Assembly (NCBI GenBank): GCA_005239585.1
Contig: SBBU01000018.1
Location: 1-9,349 of the forward strand
Length of the DNA: 9,349 nt
Origin: Planctomycetaceae bacterium
GTDB taxonomy: Bacteria > Planctomycetota > MHYJ01 > SBBU01
Direction: 5' to 3'
The notes below the pieces were generated by a model. That model searched no databases. It was not told the DNA's origin and worked only from the letters and a program-made list of their open reading frames with translations. Positions within the stretch are counted from its first letter, which is position 1. The number at the start of each line of letters is the position of its first letter. A program made the translations under genes and the position numbers. This document shows, one piece after another, positions 1 through 6,958 of this stretch.

Positions 1-4
1 ATTT

Positions 5-523
5 TCAGAGGGATTCTATCTGAATTTTGTCATTAGTAAATACGCAGATATTTGCGGTTATCTCCAGCGATTCCTTTGCAATTTCAACCGGGCTTAGCTT
101 TGTGTGTTTTAAGAGCGCTCGTGCTGCTGCTACGGCATATTCCCCTCCAGAACCGATTCCTGCCACTCCGTCATCTGGCTCCATGCAGTCGCCTGAACCA
201 GATATGAGCAAGGTATTCTTCTTGTCAACAGCAAGCAGAAGCGATTCAAGCCTGCGGAGCACTTTATCTGTCCGCCATTCTTTTGCAAGCTCTACTGCTG
301 CCTTGGGGACATTGCCCTGATATTTCTTGAGCATTGTCTCGAATTTATCGACCAGTGCCAGTGCGTCTGCTGCAGAACCTGAGAATCCAACAATGACCTT
401 GTTGTCAAACAGTTTTCTTATTTTACGGGCTTGATGTTTTACAGCCGCGTGCCCAATCGTTATCTGTCCGTCACCGGCTACGGCAACGTTATCGCCTCTT
501 CTTACTGCCAGAATAGTGGTCAT
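5..523 (-). CDS. hslV: ATP-dependent protease subunit HslV (ClpQ)
   Basis: HslV is the threonine peptidase core of the cytoplasmic HslUV protease, a two-ring dodecamer that degrades proteins unfolded by the AAA+ partner HslU. The protein reads MTTILAVRRGDNVAVAGDGQ at its start. With the Met removed, the catalytic nucleophile is Thr1, and Asp17 (AGDGQ) and Lys33 sit where the E. coli enzyme has them. The conserved blocks VGFSGSAADA, ELAKEWRTDK and GIGSGGEYAVAAARALL are all present. An in-frame ATG nine bases upstream (532) would add Met-Asp-Phe, but I chose 523 because the Thr must be N-terminal and because the best promoter's -10 box abuts the upstream ATG. The product is 172 aa, close to the family's usual length of about 175, and complete. 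No hslU is visible; it would be expected just beyond the left edge, downstream on this strand. There is no Shine-Dalgarno sequence. Confidence 0.96.
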   Translation of the reverse strand: MTTILAVRRGDNVAVAGDGQITIGHAAVKHQARKIRKLFDNKVIVGFSGSAADALALVDKFETMLKKYQGNVPKAAVELAKEWRTDKVLRRLESLLLAVDKKNTLLISGSGDCMEPDDGVAGIGSGGEYAVAAARALLKHTKLSPVEIAKESLEITANICVFTNDKIQIESL

Positions 524-533
524 AAAGTCCATT

Positions 534-561
534 ATTATATGCTGAGTTTACTCGTTTGCAA
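534..561 (-). promoter_or_regulatory. Candidate sigma-70 promoter of hslV
   Basis: On the minus strand, TTGCAA (561-556) is followed after 16 bp by a perfect TATAAT (539-534). The expected transcription start is near 527, only about four bases before the chosen ATG at 523 and inside the codons that the longer start would use. This supports the shorter HslV start and suggests an almost leaderless mRNA. The -35 box matches the consensus at four of six positions. This is motif evidence only. Confidence 0.5.
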
Positions 562-741
562 ATGACAATCGAAATGGAGGCAAACTGAATCCCTGTCTCG
601 GGCATCTATAAAGCTAAGCCCATCACTGCAAGCAAGAAGCTTGCTTCTAAACCGATAACCTGCCCGCCGAGCGGGGCTTTGTACCTTGGACTGGGTAGGG
701 CCTCACCCCACCGTTAAGGTCTCACCCAGCCAGAGGCCGGG
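562..741. other. GC-rich, hairpin-rich intergenic segment of unknown role
   Basis: This 180-bp stretch between the propeller gene's stop and the hslV promoter is visibly richer in G+C than its surroundings and holds several dyads. Directly after the propeller stop, minus-strand bases 741-735 and 731-725 form a 7-bp stem with a 3-base loop and one G-U pair. CCCGC-CGA-GCGGG lies at 663-675 and AAGCAAG-AAG-CTTGCTT at 630-646. A direct repeat, GGYCTCACCC, occurs at 699-708 and 718-727. No stem is followed by a T-run on the minus strand, so I do not call an intrinsic terminator. It could be a structured 3' UTR, a small RNA or a degenerate repeat element. I do not recognise a known RNA family. Confidence 0.45.
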
Positions 742-3642
742 CTATTTACTAACTGAGATTTTGCCACCTAATGAAACCGTCCTGCCTACGACCTTCCCTC
801 TTATTGATACCTCTCCAGAGATATCTATTGAACCTGCCTGCGTATAAAGTGCGTACCCCCCTCCGGCCCCATTAAGTACTGTACTCCCTGTTACCTTTAT
901 GTCTCCTGTAACAATGAATGTGGCGTTCAATGTTACATCTCCAGATATATGCAGATCTCCTTTTACATAAATTACGCCGCTGTATAGTTGAGCATCTTTC
1001 TTGTTTGAAATTTTTATAGAACCATTCGACACATAATATGAGCCAACCTGGGACATAACTTGCTGTTCACTTGGGAATATTTTGGCTGTCACGTACCCAA
1101 CACTCTGTGCAGTTGGGTTGCCATTTATTTTAATCGAATTTATGGCATCAGCCTGACCTCCTACAAATGCACTTCCTCCAAATATAAGATTGTTATCAGA
1201 GTGTGCATTTCCATTGACTACGCTGTTGCCTGATAGAGTAAGCTGATCCTTTCCTATAACCAGATAATCTTTGGATGGAATTACAACATTCCTTGTTTCT
1301 TTTCCCTTTTTGCCCTTTTCACAGTGGTCAATCCCCCACTCCCCGGGTGTCTTGCCATAGGTGTCATTAACATATTGACCTATTGATATTGCCTTACTGC
1401 CATCTGACTCTAAAAGGCTTGCAAGCATGAGTTCAAGTGTCTCTTGCGGTGAGTAACCTTGATAGAAATTGATTATTAACTTTGGTGCTACGCCGTATGT
1501 TATATAGACATATTGTTGTTCAGAGGTCATGCAGTATGAAAGGACTTTATACGATGAGATAATCTTAGGACTGGATTCTTCTAACAGATCAAAGCCTATA
1601 TAGAAGGTATTTGATGAAAGTATTGCCGTTGAAAGATCGAATGTTTGTACAGTAGAACCGCTTACTTTTGCAAATGGTACTATTGTGCCGTTACCCGAGT
1701 CAAGAAAAGTAGCAGATGGAGAGCCAATGGAGCTTGAAAAAAGGTCATTAAGATTGAGATAGAAAGGTTCCATGCTGCTAGCATATCCAGTTTTAAATTC
1801 AATTAGCACATTCTTGAGCTTGATAAACTCTTCAGGCGGCTTGACGCCTGTAAAGCAGAAATATGGCCTTGACTCTGTTTCGTAGTCAATTATGCTGGAC
1901 CAAGTACTTGTTTTGTATTCAGAATGTAATTTATTTTTTAGGGCTAGGGAGTAGTTGCCTGAGGAAAAAGAGTAGTACCTTTCCGTTACATAAGGTCCAT
2001 ATACCTTCCCGTTGTACGTATAAGAATATTTCTGCCAGTATCTGTACGAGTATTTTGGAACTCCACTGTATTGAATCAACTGCTCTTTGAGCGGTATGCC
2101 GCAGGCACTTAGATCTAGGGACTTGGGGATTGCGGATGAAACCACTGCATCCTCCATGTTCATGTCCCATGCCCTGATGTTCAATATTGCATCTTGTAAT
2201 ATTGAATAGGTGGCTAGTTCGGTACTCGACATACTTCTTTCTTTAACCACCTCAATTGATAAGGAAGACCATTCAGAGCTAATACTGCCTTCAGTTCCAA
2301 TCCCGACAAGTCTAACCTGAACTGTATAGATCCCTTGTTTGTATGTGCATGGTAATGCAACAGCTGCGATGAAGAAACCATTTCCATCTGATGGTGCATT
2401 GATCGGTTGCATAATCCAACCAGTAGGAAGAACCATCTCTATTGAGTTCTCACTCGTCATAACAATGGAACCAGCGCCTGTGGCTGAGACCATTACGTTG
2501 CCTCCCTCGAGTACACGTAGAGGTTTTGCATCGAGTTTGATCAATTCAAGGGTCGATTTAAGAGGAGCTGCAACGAGCATGGACTGTACTCCCCCTCCAA
2601 ATGCATCAAAATCAGAGATCTTCATAAAGTTTGTGCCATCATATGACCAAACCTGAGCCATGTAGCTGTCACCTGAATAATAACCTGTGGGAATACCAAG
2701 TCCTATGTAGAGTTTATTTTCATCAGTTGCTAATGTCGTTACTCCCTCTGAGTATTTTGTGACAGGCCACGATTTTATTGTATGGAGGTAGCTTCCGTTC
2801 CACTGCCTGAGTTCGCCGGGGCTGTAGTATCCTCCGTTCCCGGTTCCGGCAAACAAGTTGTCTTTAAAAACGCCAGTTGCCCAAATATGATTGTAATTAC
2901 TTAGGTAAGTCTTCATCACAAAGTCACTTCCGTTGGTGCTCTGATAGAATGCTCCATGCCAGCATCCTGAAAAGAGATTTTTCTTGTACTCTGTTAATGA
3001 ATAAACACAGCTCCTCCAGTTTTCATCTACGAGTCGTAGTCCTTCATTTTTGTTGTAGCGATAAAAACTATCCTTATCGAGATCGCCAATATAGATCTCG
3101 TCGAATCCTCTGATGTTGGAGACTAGGGCCTTGCTGAAACCAAAGCAATAGGTGCCTGTTTGTGAATCGCGATAAAGATGGCCTCCTACAAGCGTCCATT
3201 TGCCCGGTAAGTTGTCATACCGATAAAGCTTTCCCATCATTCCGTTAAATCTGGCATTCATGTCCGAAGCAACTGCATATAATTGATTCTCGTAGATGAC
3301 CAGTGCGGAGCATGAGGTCCCAAGTTCGTCTCCAACTTTAGTCCAGTTTGTGTTTCCGTCGTAACGCCACACTTGTCCAGCTCCACCCCATCCACCATAC
3401 CCAGATTTAGTTTGTGTTCCGACGTATAGCGTCCCGCCAAATACCTTGATATCCATTATCGCCTGTCCAATGTCAGTGCCCTGCGATATGTTGACCCAAG
3501 AATTTCCGCTACTGTAGCGATATACAGCTCCCTTCCCCCAAGGCCCACCTTGTGTGCCTACGTACAGATCATTCGCCAATAGGTTGTGTGCTGAAAGAAT
3601 TGTCCCTGCAATTGCGATTATTACTGAACTTACCCTACCCAT
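742..3642 (-). CDS. Large secreted beta-propeller / beta-helix protein, function unknown
   Basis: This 966-residue protein is probably exported. Residues 1-23 look like a signal peptide: a short basic start (MGR), a hydrophobic core, and likely cleavage at LLA-ND. Residues of about 25-365 carry seven repeats that begin with a [LI][YF]xxG-type strand (LYVGT, LYVGT, LYAVA, IYIGD, LFSGC, LFAGT, LYIGL) and mostly end in a xYRY/WRYDG-type strand, suggesting a seven-bladed propeller. An Ig-like beta segment follows at about 370-475, then a middle region rich in Tyr and Ser that I do not recognise. From about 782 to the end, short Gly/Asn-rich strands (LTLSGNSVV, LHISGDVTL, IKVTGSTVL, VSIRGKVVG) resemble the right-handed beta-helix of bactofilins and of DUF7305-type domains in pilus-associated proteins. 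There is no C-terminal membrane anchor. A cell-surface, adhesive or appendage-associated role is inference. The gene lies downstream of a sigma-54 activator gene and behind a sigma-54-like promoter. Confidence 0.8.
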   Translation of the reverse strand: MGRVSSVIIAIAGTILSAHNLLANDLYVGTQGGPWGKGAVYRYSSGNSWVNISQGTDIGQAIMDIKVFGGTLYVGTQTKSGYGGWGGAGQVWRYDGNTNWTKVGDELGTSCSALVIYENQLYAVASDMNARFNGMMGKLYRYDNLPGKWTLVGGHLYRDSQTGTYCFGFSKALVSNIRGFDEIYIGDLDKDSFYRYNKNEGLRLVDENWRSCVYSLTEYKKNLFSGCWHGAFYQSTNGSDFVMKTYLSNYNHIWATGVFKDNLFAGTGNGGYYSPGELRQWNGSYLHTIKSWPVTKYSEGVTTLATDENKLYIGLGIPTGYYSGDSYMAQVWSYDGTNFMKISDFDAFGGGVQSMLVAAPLKSTLELIKLDAKPLRVLEGGNVMVSATGAGSIVMTSENSIEMVLPTGWIMQPINAPSDGNGFFIAAVALPCTYKQGIYTVQVRLVGIGTEGSISSEWSSLSIEVVKERSMSSTELATYSILQDAILNIRAWDMNMEDAVVSSAIPKSLDLSACGIPLKEQLIQYSGVPKYSYRYWQKYSYTYNGKVYGPYVTERYYSFSSGNYSLALKNKLHSEYKTSTWSSIIDYETESRPYFCFTGVKPPEEFIKLKNVLIEFKTGYASSMEPFYLNLNDLFSSSIGSPSATFLDSGNGTIVPFAKVSGSTVQTFDLSTAILSSNTFYIGFDLLEESSPKIISSYKVLSYCMTSEQQYVYITYGVAPKLIINFYQGYSPQETLELMLASLLESDGSKAISIGQYVNDTYGKTPGEWGIDHCEKGKKGKETRNVVIPSKDYLVIGKDQLTLSGNSVVNGNAHSDNNLIFGGSAFVGGQADAINSIKINGNPTAQSVGYVTAKIFPSEQQVMSQVGSYYVSNGSIKISNKKDAQLYSGVIYVKGDLHISGDVTLNATFIVTGDIKVTGSTVLNGAGGGYALYTQAGSIDISGEVSIRGKVVGRTVSLGGKISVSK

Positions 3643-3654
3643 ACACTTTATAGA

Positions 3655-3670
3655 AGCAATATGAATACCA
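3655..3670 (-). promoter_or_regulatory. Candidate sigma-54 (-24/-12) promoter of the propeller gene
   Basis: On the minus strand this reads TGGTATTCATATTGCT, with the invariant GG (3669-3668) and GC (3657-3656) exactly 10 bp apart. It matches nine of the twelve defined positions of TGGCACG-N4-TTGCW. The predicted start is near 3644, about two bases before the ATG at 3642. No properly spaced sigma-70 -35 element was found, although TATAAA occurs at 3652-3647. A gene for a sigma-54 activator lies immediately upstream on the same strand, which raises the likelihood. Confidence 0.55.
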
Positions 3671-3756
3671 AGTGTAAAGGAATTATGTGTATAAATAGCA
3701 GTTATAGAGATACTTAAAAGCTGATTTTTTCCCCCTAGACTGTTTGAACTATTTTA

Positions 3757-3795
3757 TATAACATTTTGTTATACGTCTGTCATTTTGTTAGTAAC
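3757..3795. promoter_or_regulatory. Candidate enhancer (UAS) with a dyad and a direct repeat
   Basis: TATAAC-ATTTT-GTTATA at 3757-3773 is a perfect dyad with 6-bp arms and a 5-bp spacer. The 10-mer CATTTTGTTA within it (3762-3771) recurs exactly at 3781-3790, 19 bp further on and followed by GTAAC. Relative to the predicted sigma-54 start at 3644, the pair lies at about -113 to -151, a usual distance for sites bound by NtrC-type activators. That the neighbouring activator binds here is inference. The stretch is AT-rich, so chance is possible. Confidence 0.4.
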
Positions 3796-3846
3796 TCTAG
3801 ATTGAGTACTCCAAAAAAATTAATGACAATGGCAATGCTGTTTCAT

Positions 3847-4008
3847 CTAGCCCAAGTTCCACAGTTAGAAACATGGCCTTATTTCCCAGTATTTTTGAGA
3901 ATCTGGTCGATTACGAAGGGGTAGTTGGTCGTGACTAGACTTTTTTTATAATCCGCTGTATGCCCGCAATTCCGCATTTTATTTTCCAAACTGTGGAACT
4001 TGGACTAG
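3847..4008. mobile_element. Candidate 154-bp MITE with CTAG target duplication
   Basis: Two inverted arms, CCCAAGTTCCACAGTT at 3851-3866 and the complement of TCCAAGTTCCACAGTT at 3989-4004, match at 15 of 16 positions and are 122 bp apart. Each is flanked outside by CTAG (3847-3850 and 4005-4008), consistent with a 4-bp target duplication of the kind IS5-group elements make at YTAR sites. Because CTAG is its own reverse complement, it may instead be part of a 20-bp inverted repeat. The interior has no plausible coding sequence. It lies between the activator's stop codon and the candidate enhancer. A regulatory pair of sites is the alternative. Confidence 0.5.
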
Positions 4009-4061
4009 TGTTGGTTGTAAGTTGATTTATGAAAATGGTATTTGTACTGATAAAAGAGGTT

Positions 4062-5408
4062 TTATTTGGTATGAGAAGTAAATTTGTATTCTTTTAGTTT
4101 TCTATAGAGTGTCATCTCGCTAATTCCTAGTATTTTAGCTGCTGCTCTTCGGTTGCCTTTTGACTTGGAAAGAATCCTCTCTATATGAAACTTTTCTATC
4201 TCAGCGAGTGACATATTGTTAGAGGGAAGACTGGGTTGCTTACCAGTTAGGATTTCCTCCGGTAAATCGTTAACACCTACGAGTTCACTGTCACTTACAA
4301 GAACGAGTCGTTCAATTACGTTTCTCAGCTCGCGGACGTTTCCCGGCCAACTGTACCCTTCAATTGCTTTTATCGCCTCGGTAGAAAGCCTCCTTTTATT
4401 ACCGGTATCCATGCACATAATATCGATAAAATATTTGGTTAATGGTTCAATATCTTCCTTGCGTTCTCTCAGTGGTGGAAGATTGATGACAATTGTGTAG
4501 AGGCGATAGTATAAATCTTCACGGAATTTGCCTTCCTTTATCATTAGACTCAGGTCTCGGTTTGTTGCTGCAATCACACGAGCGTCTGTATAGAGGTTAC
4601 ATCTGCCGCCGATTCTTCTGAACTCACCTGATTCCAATACTCGCAGCAGCTTTGATTGGGTTGCGGAGCTCATCTCGCCGATTTCATCAAGAAAGATCGT
4701 TCCTCTGTGAGCGATCTCGAATAGTCCCCTGTGTGTCTCAGTCGCCCCAGTAAAGGCGCCTTTTTCATGACCGAAGAGCTCACTCTCAATGAGTGACTCT
4801 GGTAATCCGCCGCAATTTATCGGGACAAATGATCCTGTTGCCCGCTGGCTCTTGAGGTGTACCGCTTTTGCAATAAGCTCCTTGCCCGTGCCTGTCTCTC
4901 CAAGAATAAGTATCGGAGAGTTTACCTGTGCTGCCTTTCCGACCAGATCGAGGACTTTTTGCATCACTGCGCTTTGATTTACTATAGCAGGGAATTTTCC
5001 CCGCATCATCCGGTGAACGGCCAAGTCCTGACGCGCCCTCAGTGTCCTTTCCAACGCTTTCTTAATTGAACGCTCAAGAAGCTCAAAATTTATCGGCTTG
5101 GATATGTAGTCAAAAGCACCCTGTTTTATGCCTTCTACTGCAATCTCAAGCGATTCGCTTGCGATTACAATTATCACCTCCGAAAGAGCGGATGAACTTT
5201 TCACTTCCTTCAATATATCGAGCCCGCTTCTTCCGGGTAGCATAATGTCAAGCAGAATGACATCGAATTCTCGATTTTGGATGTATTCAATTGCCGTATC
5301 AGCATTGAGTGCCGTTGTTACTGATAACCCTGCTTTTTCAAGCCTGTGCTTGACAATCTCGCTGATGTGTTTCTCGTCCTCAACAAGCAAAATGAATGGC
5401 TGAGACAT
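4062..5408 (-). CDS. Sigma-54-dependent response regulator, NtrC family
   Basis: This 448-residue transcription activator has the full NtrC layout. The receiver domain spans about 1-120, with acidic residues Glu10 and Asp11, phospho-acceptor Asp54 (LLDIMLPG) and Lys104 (SKP). The AAA+ domain spans about 141-370, with Walker A GETGTGKE at 170-177, the sigma-54 contact loop GAFTGA at 217-222 and Walker B FLDEIGE at 239-245. A Fis-type helix-turn-helix ends the protein (RRAAAKILGISEMTLYRKL). It should hydrolyse ATP to open sigma-54 promoters from distant enhancers. The receiver's usual switch Thr/Ser is Ile82 here. No sensor kinase gene is in the window, so the signal is unknown. The next gene in its direction encodes the secreted propeller protein and has a sigma-54-like promoter, making it the obvious candidate target. 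There is no Shine-Dalgarno sequence before the ATG. Confidence 0.95.
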   Translation of the reverse strand: MSQPFILLVEDEKHISEIVKHRLEKAGLSVTTALNADTAIEYIQNREFDVILLDIMLPGRSGLDILKEVKSSSALSEVIIVIASESLEIAVEGIKQGAFDYISKPINFELLERSIKKALERTLRARQDLAVHRMMRGKFPAIVNQSAVMQKVLDLVGKAAQVNSPILILGETGTGKELIAKAVHLKSQRATGSFVPINCGGLPESLIESELFGHEKGAFTGATETHRGLFEIAHRGTIFLDEIGEMSSATQSKLLRVLESGEFRRIGGRCNLYTDARVIAATNRDLSLMIKEGKFREDLYYRLYTIVINLPPLRERKEDIEPLTKYFIDIMCMDTGNKRRLSTEAIKAIEGYSWPGNVRELRNVIERLVLVSDSELVGVNDLPEEILTGKQPSLPSNNMSLAEIEKFHIERILSKSKGNRRAAAKILGISEMTLYRKLKEYKFTSHTK

Positions 5409-5415
5409 TTACTAA

Positions 5416-5444
5416 AAAGTATCGTTACACATAATGATTGTCAA
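5416..5444 (-). promoter_or_regulatory. Candidate sigma-70 promoter of the NtrC-family gene
   Basis: On the minus strand a perfect -35 TTGACA lies at 5444-5439. The -10 is weaker: GATACT (5423-5418, spacing 15, four of six matches) or TACTTT (5421-5416, spacing 17, three of six). Either places the start at about 5409-5411, zero to three bases before the ATG at 5408. It shares the 87-bp divergent gap with the tmk promoter. Confidence 0.4.
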
Positions 5445-5461
5445 CATAGTTTGAGTCTTGT

Positions 5462-5489
5462 TTGCAAAAAAGCGGTCTTTTGGTAGTAT
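5462..5489 (+). promoter_or_regulatory. Candidate sigma-70 promoter of the tmk-holB operon
   Basis: TTGCAA (5462-5467) is followed after 16 bp by TAGTAT (5484-5489), each matching the consensus at four of six positions. The -35 word and the spacing are the same as in the hslV promoter. The expected start coincides with the tmk GTG at 5496, implying a leaderless mRNA. Confidence 0.4.
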
Positions 5490-5495
5490 ACCGTC

Positions 5496-6089
5496 GTGCA
5501 AAAGTTTGTTGTATTTGAGGGTTTGGATCGGTCTGGAAAGACAACGCAGGCAAAAATGCTGGCTGATTATTTAAAAGGGCAAGGGCAAGAGGTGGTTCTA
5601 CTTCGCGAACCGGGGGGTACGCCCGCAGGTGAAAAAATAAGGCGGATACTCAAGGATCACAAGCATGCCCTTACACCACTTGCTCAGGCAATGCTCTTTA
5701 TGGCCACAAGGGCAGAGCTTGTGGCGAAAAAGATTCAACCTGCGCTTGATGAAGGCAAGTTTGTTGTGCTCGATCGTTACTATTTTTCAACTTGCGCCTA
5801 TCAAGGATCAGGAAGCCTTCTTGGGCTTTATAACATGCTAAAGTTTAATGATGCGTTTATAATTCCAGACATTGTATTTCTACTAGATATAGATCCAAAG
5901 GTTGCATTTAAGAGAAGAGGAAAGAGAGATCGATTTGAGCGTTATCCTATTGAATATCACAGGAGGGTTCGTGATGGATTCCTCAGGCTCGCAAAGATGT
6001 TTAAAGATTGCTTTGTCCTGCTCGACGCAACAAAGGCACCTGAATATATACATAAAAAAGTGATTGAGCACTTATGTACAAACAAGTAA
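5496..6089 (+). CDS. tmk: Thymidylate kinase (dTMP kinase)
   Basis: This cytoplasmic enzyme phosphorylates dTMP to dTDP with ATP, an essential step in dTTP supply. The 197-residue product has the P-loop GLDRSGKTT at 9-17, the bacterial REPGGT motif at 37-42, the DRY motif at 93-95 (LDRYYFSTCAYQG) and a basic LID segment at about 139-149 (KRRGKRDRFER) followed by YHRRVRDGF. The GTG start was chosen because MQKFVVFEG aligns with the usual enzyme start and because a candidate -10 box lies just before it. No Shine-Dalgarno sequence is visible. The P-loop carries an Arg (Arg12), usual in eukaryotic type I enzymes, together with the basic LID of bacterial type II enzymes. The end overlaps holB by 16 bases, suggesting translational coupling. 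Confidence 0.95.
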   Translation: MQKFVVFEGLDRSGKTTQAKMLADYLKGQGQEVVLLREPGGTPAGEKIRRILKDHKHALTPLAQAMLFMATRAELVAKKIQPALDEGKFVVLDRYYFSTCAYQGSGSLLGLYNMLKFNDAFIIPDIVFLLDIDPKVAFKRRGKRDRFERYPIEYHRRVRDGFLRLAKMFKDCFVLLDATKAPEYIHKKVIEHLCTNK

Positions 6090-6958
6090 TCGGTCATTCT
6101 GAACAAATCCGGCGTCTCCAGCTGTCAAGGGAGAAATCAATCCTTGCTAATGGCTACATTTTTACAGGCCCTGAAGGGATTGGAAAAAAACAGGTCGCAA
6201 TTGAATTCGTCAAGTCTTTCTATTGCAAAACTGACCCTTGCGATCAATGCGCTGAATGTATGAGAATATCCTCCCTGCGACATGAAGCTCTCATGTATAT
6301 TGAGCCTGAAGAAACTAGTATCCCAATCGCCAAGGCAAGAGAAATAGCGAGATTTCTCTCATTAAGATCGAATACATATCGATTTGTTTTGATTGATGAC
6401 GCTCATGTTCTTACGGAAGAGGCACAAAATTCAATGTTAAAAGTCTTGGAGGAGCCTCCGGCAAATTCATCGATTATTTTGATTACTCATCTTAACGGCA
6501 TGCTTCTTGAGACAGTCAGGTCTCGGTGTCAGGTGATTCATTTTGCCGCGCTTGGCAAAGATCAGGTTCAGAGATTTGTTGCTGCCAAGTCTGAGTCTCA
6601 AATTCCAAGGTCTGGGCTTGACCTTGTATGCCTTTTGGCAGAAGGTAGTCTGCGTAGGGCGCAAGAGTTTATGTCAAGATATAAGGAGTTAGAGCCAGAG
6701 GTAAATCTAATCCTCGAAAAAATAGAAAAGAAGGATTTTAATTACCTCGTTGATTCATATGCCAAGGGCAAATCCGCAGCAGAATCAAGGGAAAAAGCCA
6801 GGTTTCTATTCAAACTAATTATGCTCAGGCTGCGTCGAAATATGGATAAGAGTGATACCAGCGCGATCGAGGCGGTTTTTGATGGATTCAAGGCGCTCGA
6901 TCAAAATGCAAATGTGTCGCTTGTTGTGGAAGAGACATTGATTCGAAGCCAAGCATGA
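6074..6958 (+). CDS. holB: DNA polymerase III subunit delta' (HolB)
   Basis: Delta' is the stator of the clamp loader, which opens and places the beta sliding clamp on primed DNA. The 294-residue protein has an intact Walker A GPEGIGKK at 32-39, a zinc module with Cys51, Cys56, Cys59 and Cys62, a Walker B-like LIDDAHVL at 106-113, the NSMLKVLEEPP block at 119-129, and the clamp-loader SRC motif at 150-152. The length is slightly below that of E. coli delta' (334 aa). The start lies inside the end of tmk, and QVIGHSEQ begins as family members do. The stop is the TGA of an ATGA at 6955-6958, directly against the first 98-bp repeat. Pairing of tmk with holB is common in many bacteria and supports the call. 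Confidence 0.93.
   Translation: MYKQVIGHSEQIRRLQLSREKSILANGYIFTGPEGIGKKQVAIEFVKSFYCKTDPCDQCAECMRISSLRHEALMYIEPEETSIPIAKAREIARFLSLRSNTYRFVLIDDAHVLTEEAQNSMLKVLEEPPANSSIILITHLNGMLLETVRSRCQVIHFAALGKDQVQRFVAAKSESQIPRSGLDLVCLLAEGSLRRAQEFMSRYKELEPEVNLILEKIEKKDFNYLVDSYAKGKSAAESREKARFLFKLIMLRLRRNMDKSDTSAIEAVFDGFKALDQNANVSLVVEETLIRSQA

Noticed and set aside
663..680. CCCGC-CGA-GCGGG followed by GCTTT as a plus-strand terminator
   Set aside because: The T-run is only three bases and no plus-strand gene ends nearby.
1863..2399. Several 60-80 codon frames on both strands within the propeller gene
   Set aside because: They overlap a long, well-structured coding frame and show no recognisable features.
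3715..3735. T-run TTTTTTCCCCC near 3725 as a terminator
   Set aside because: No stem precedes it, and no plus-strand gene lies upstream.
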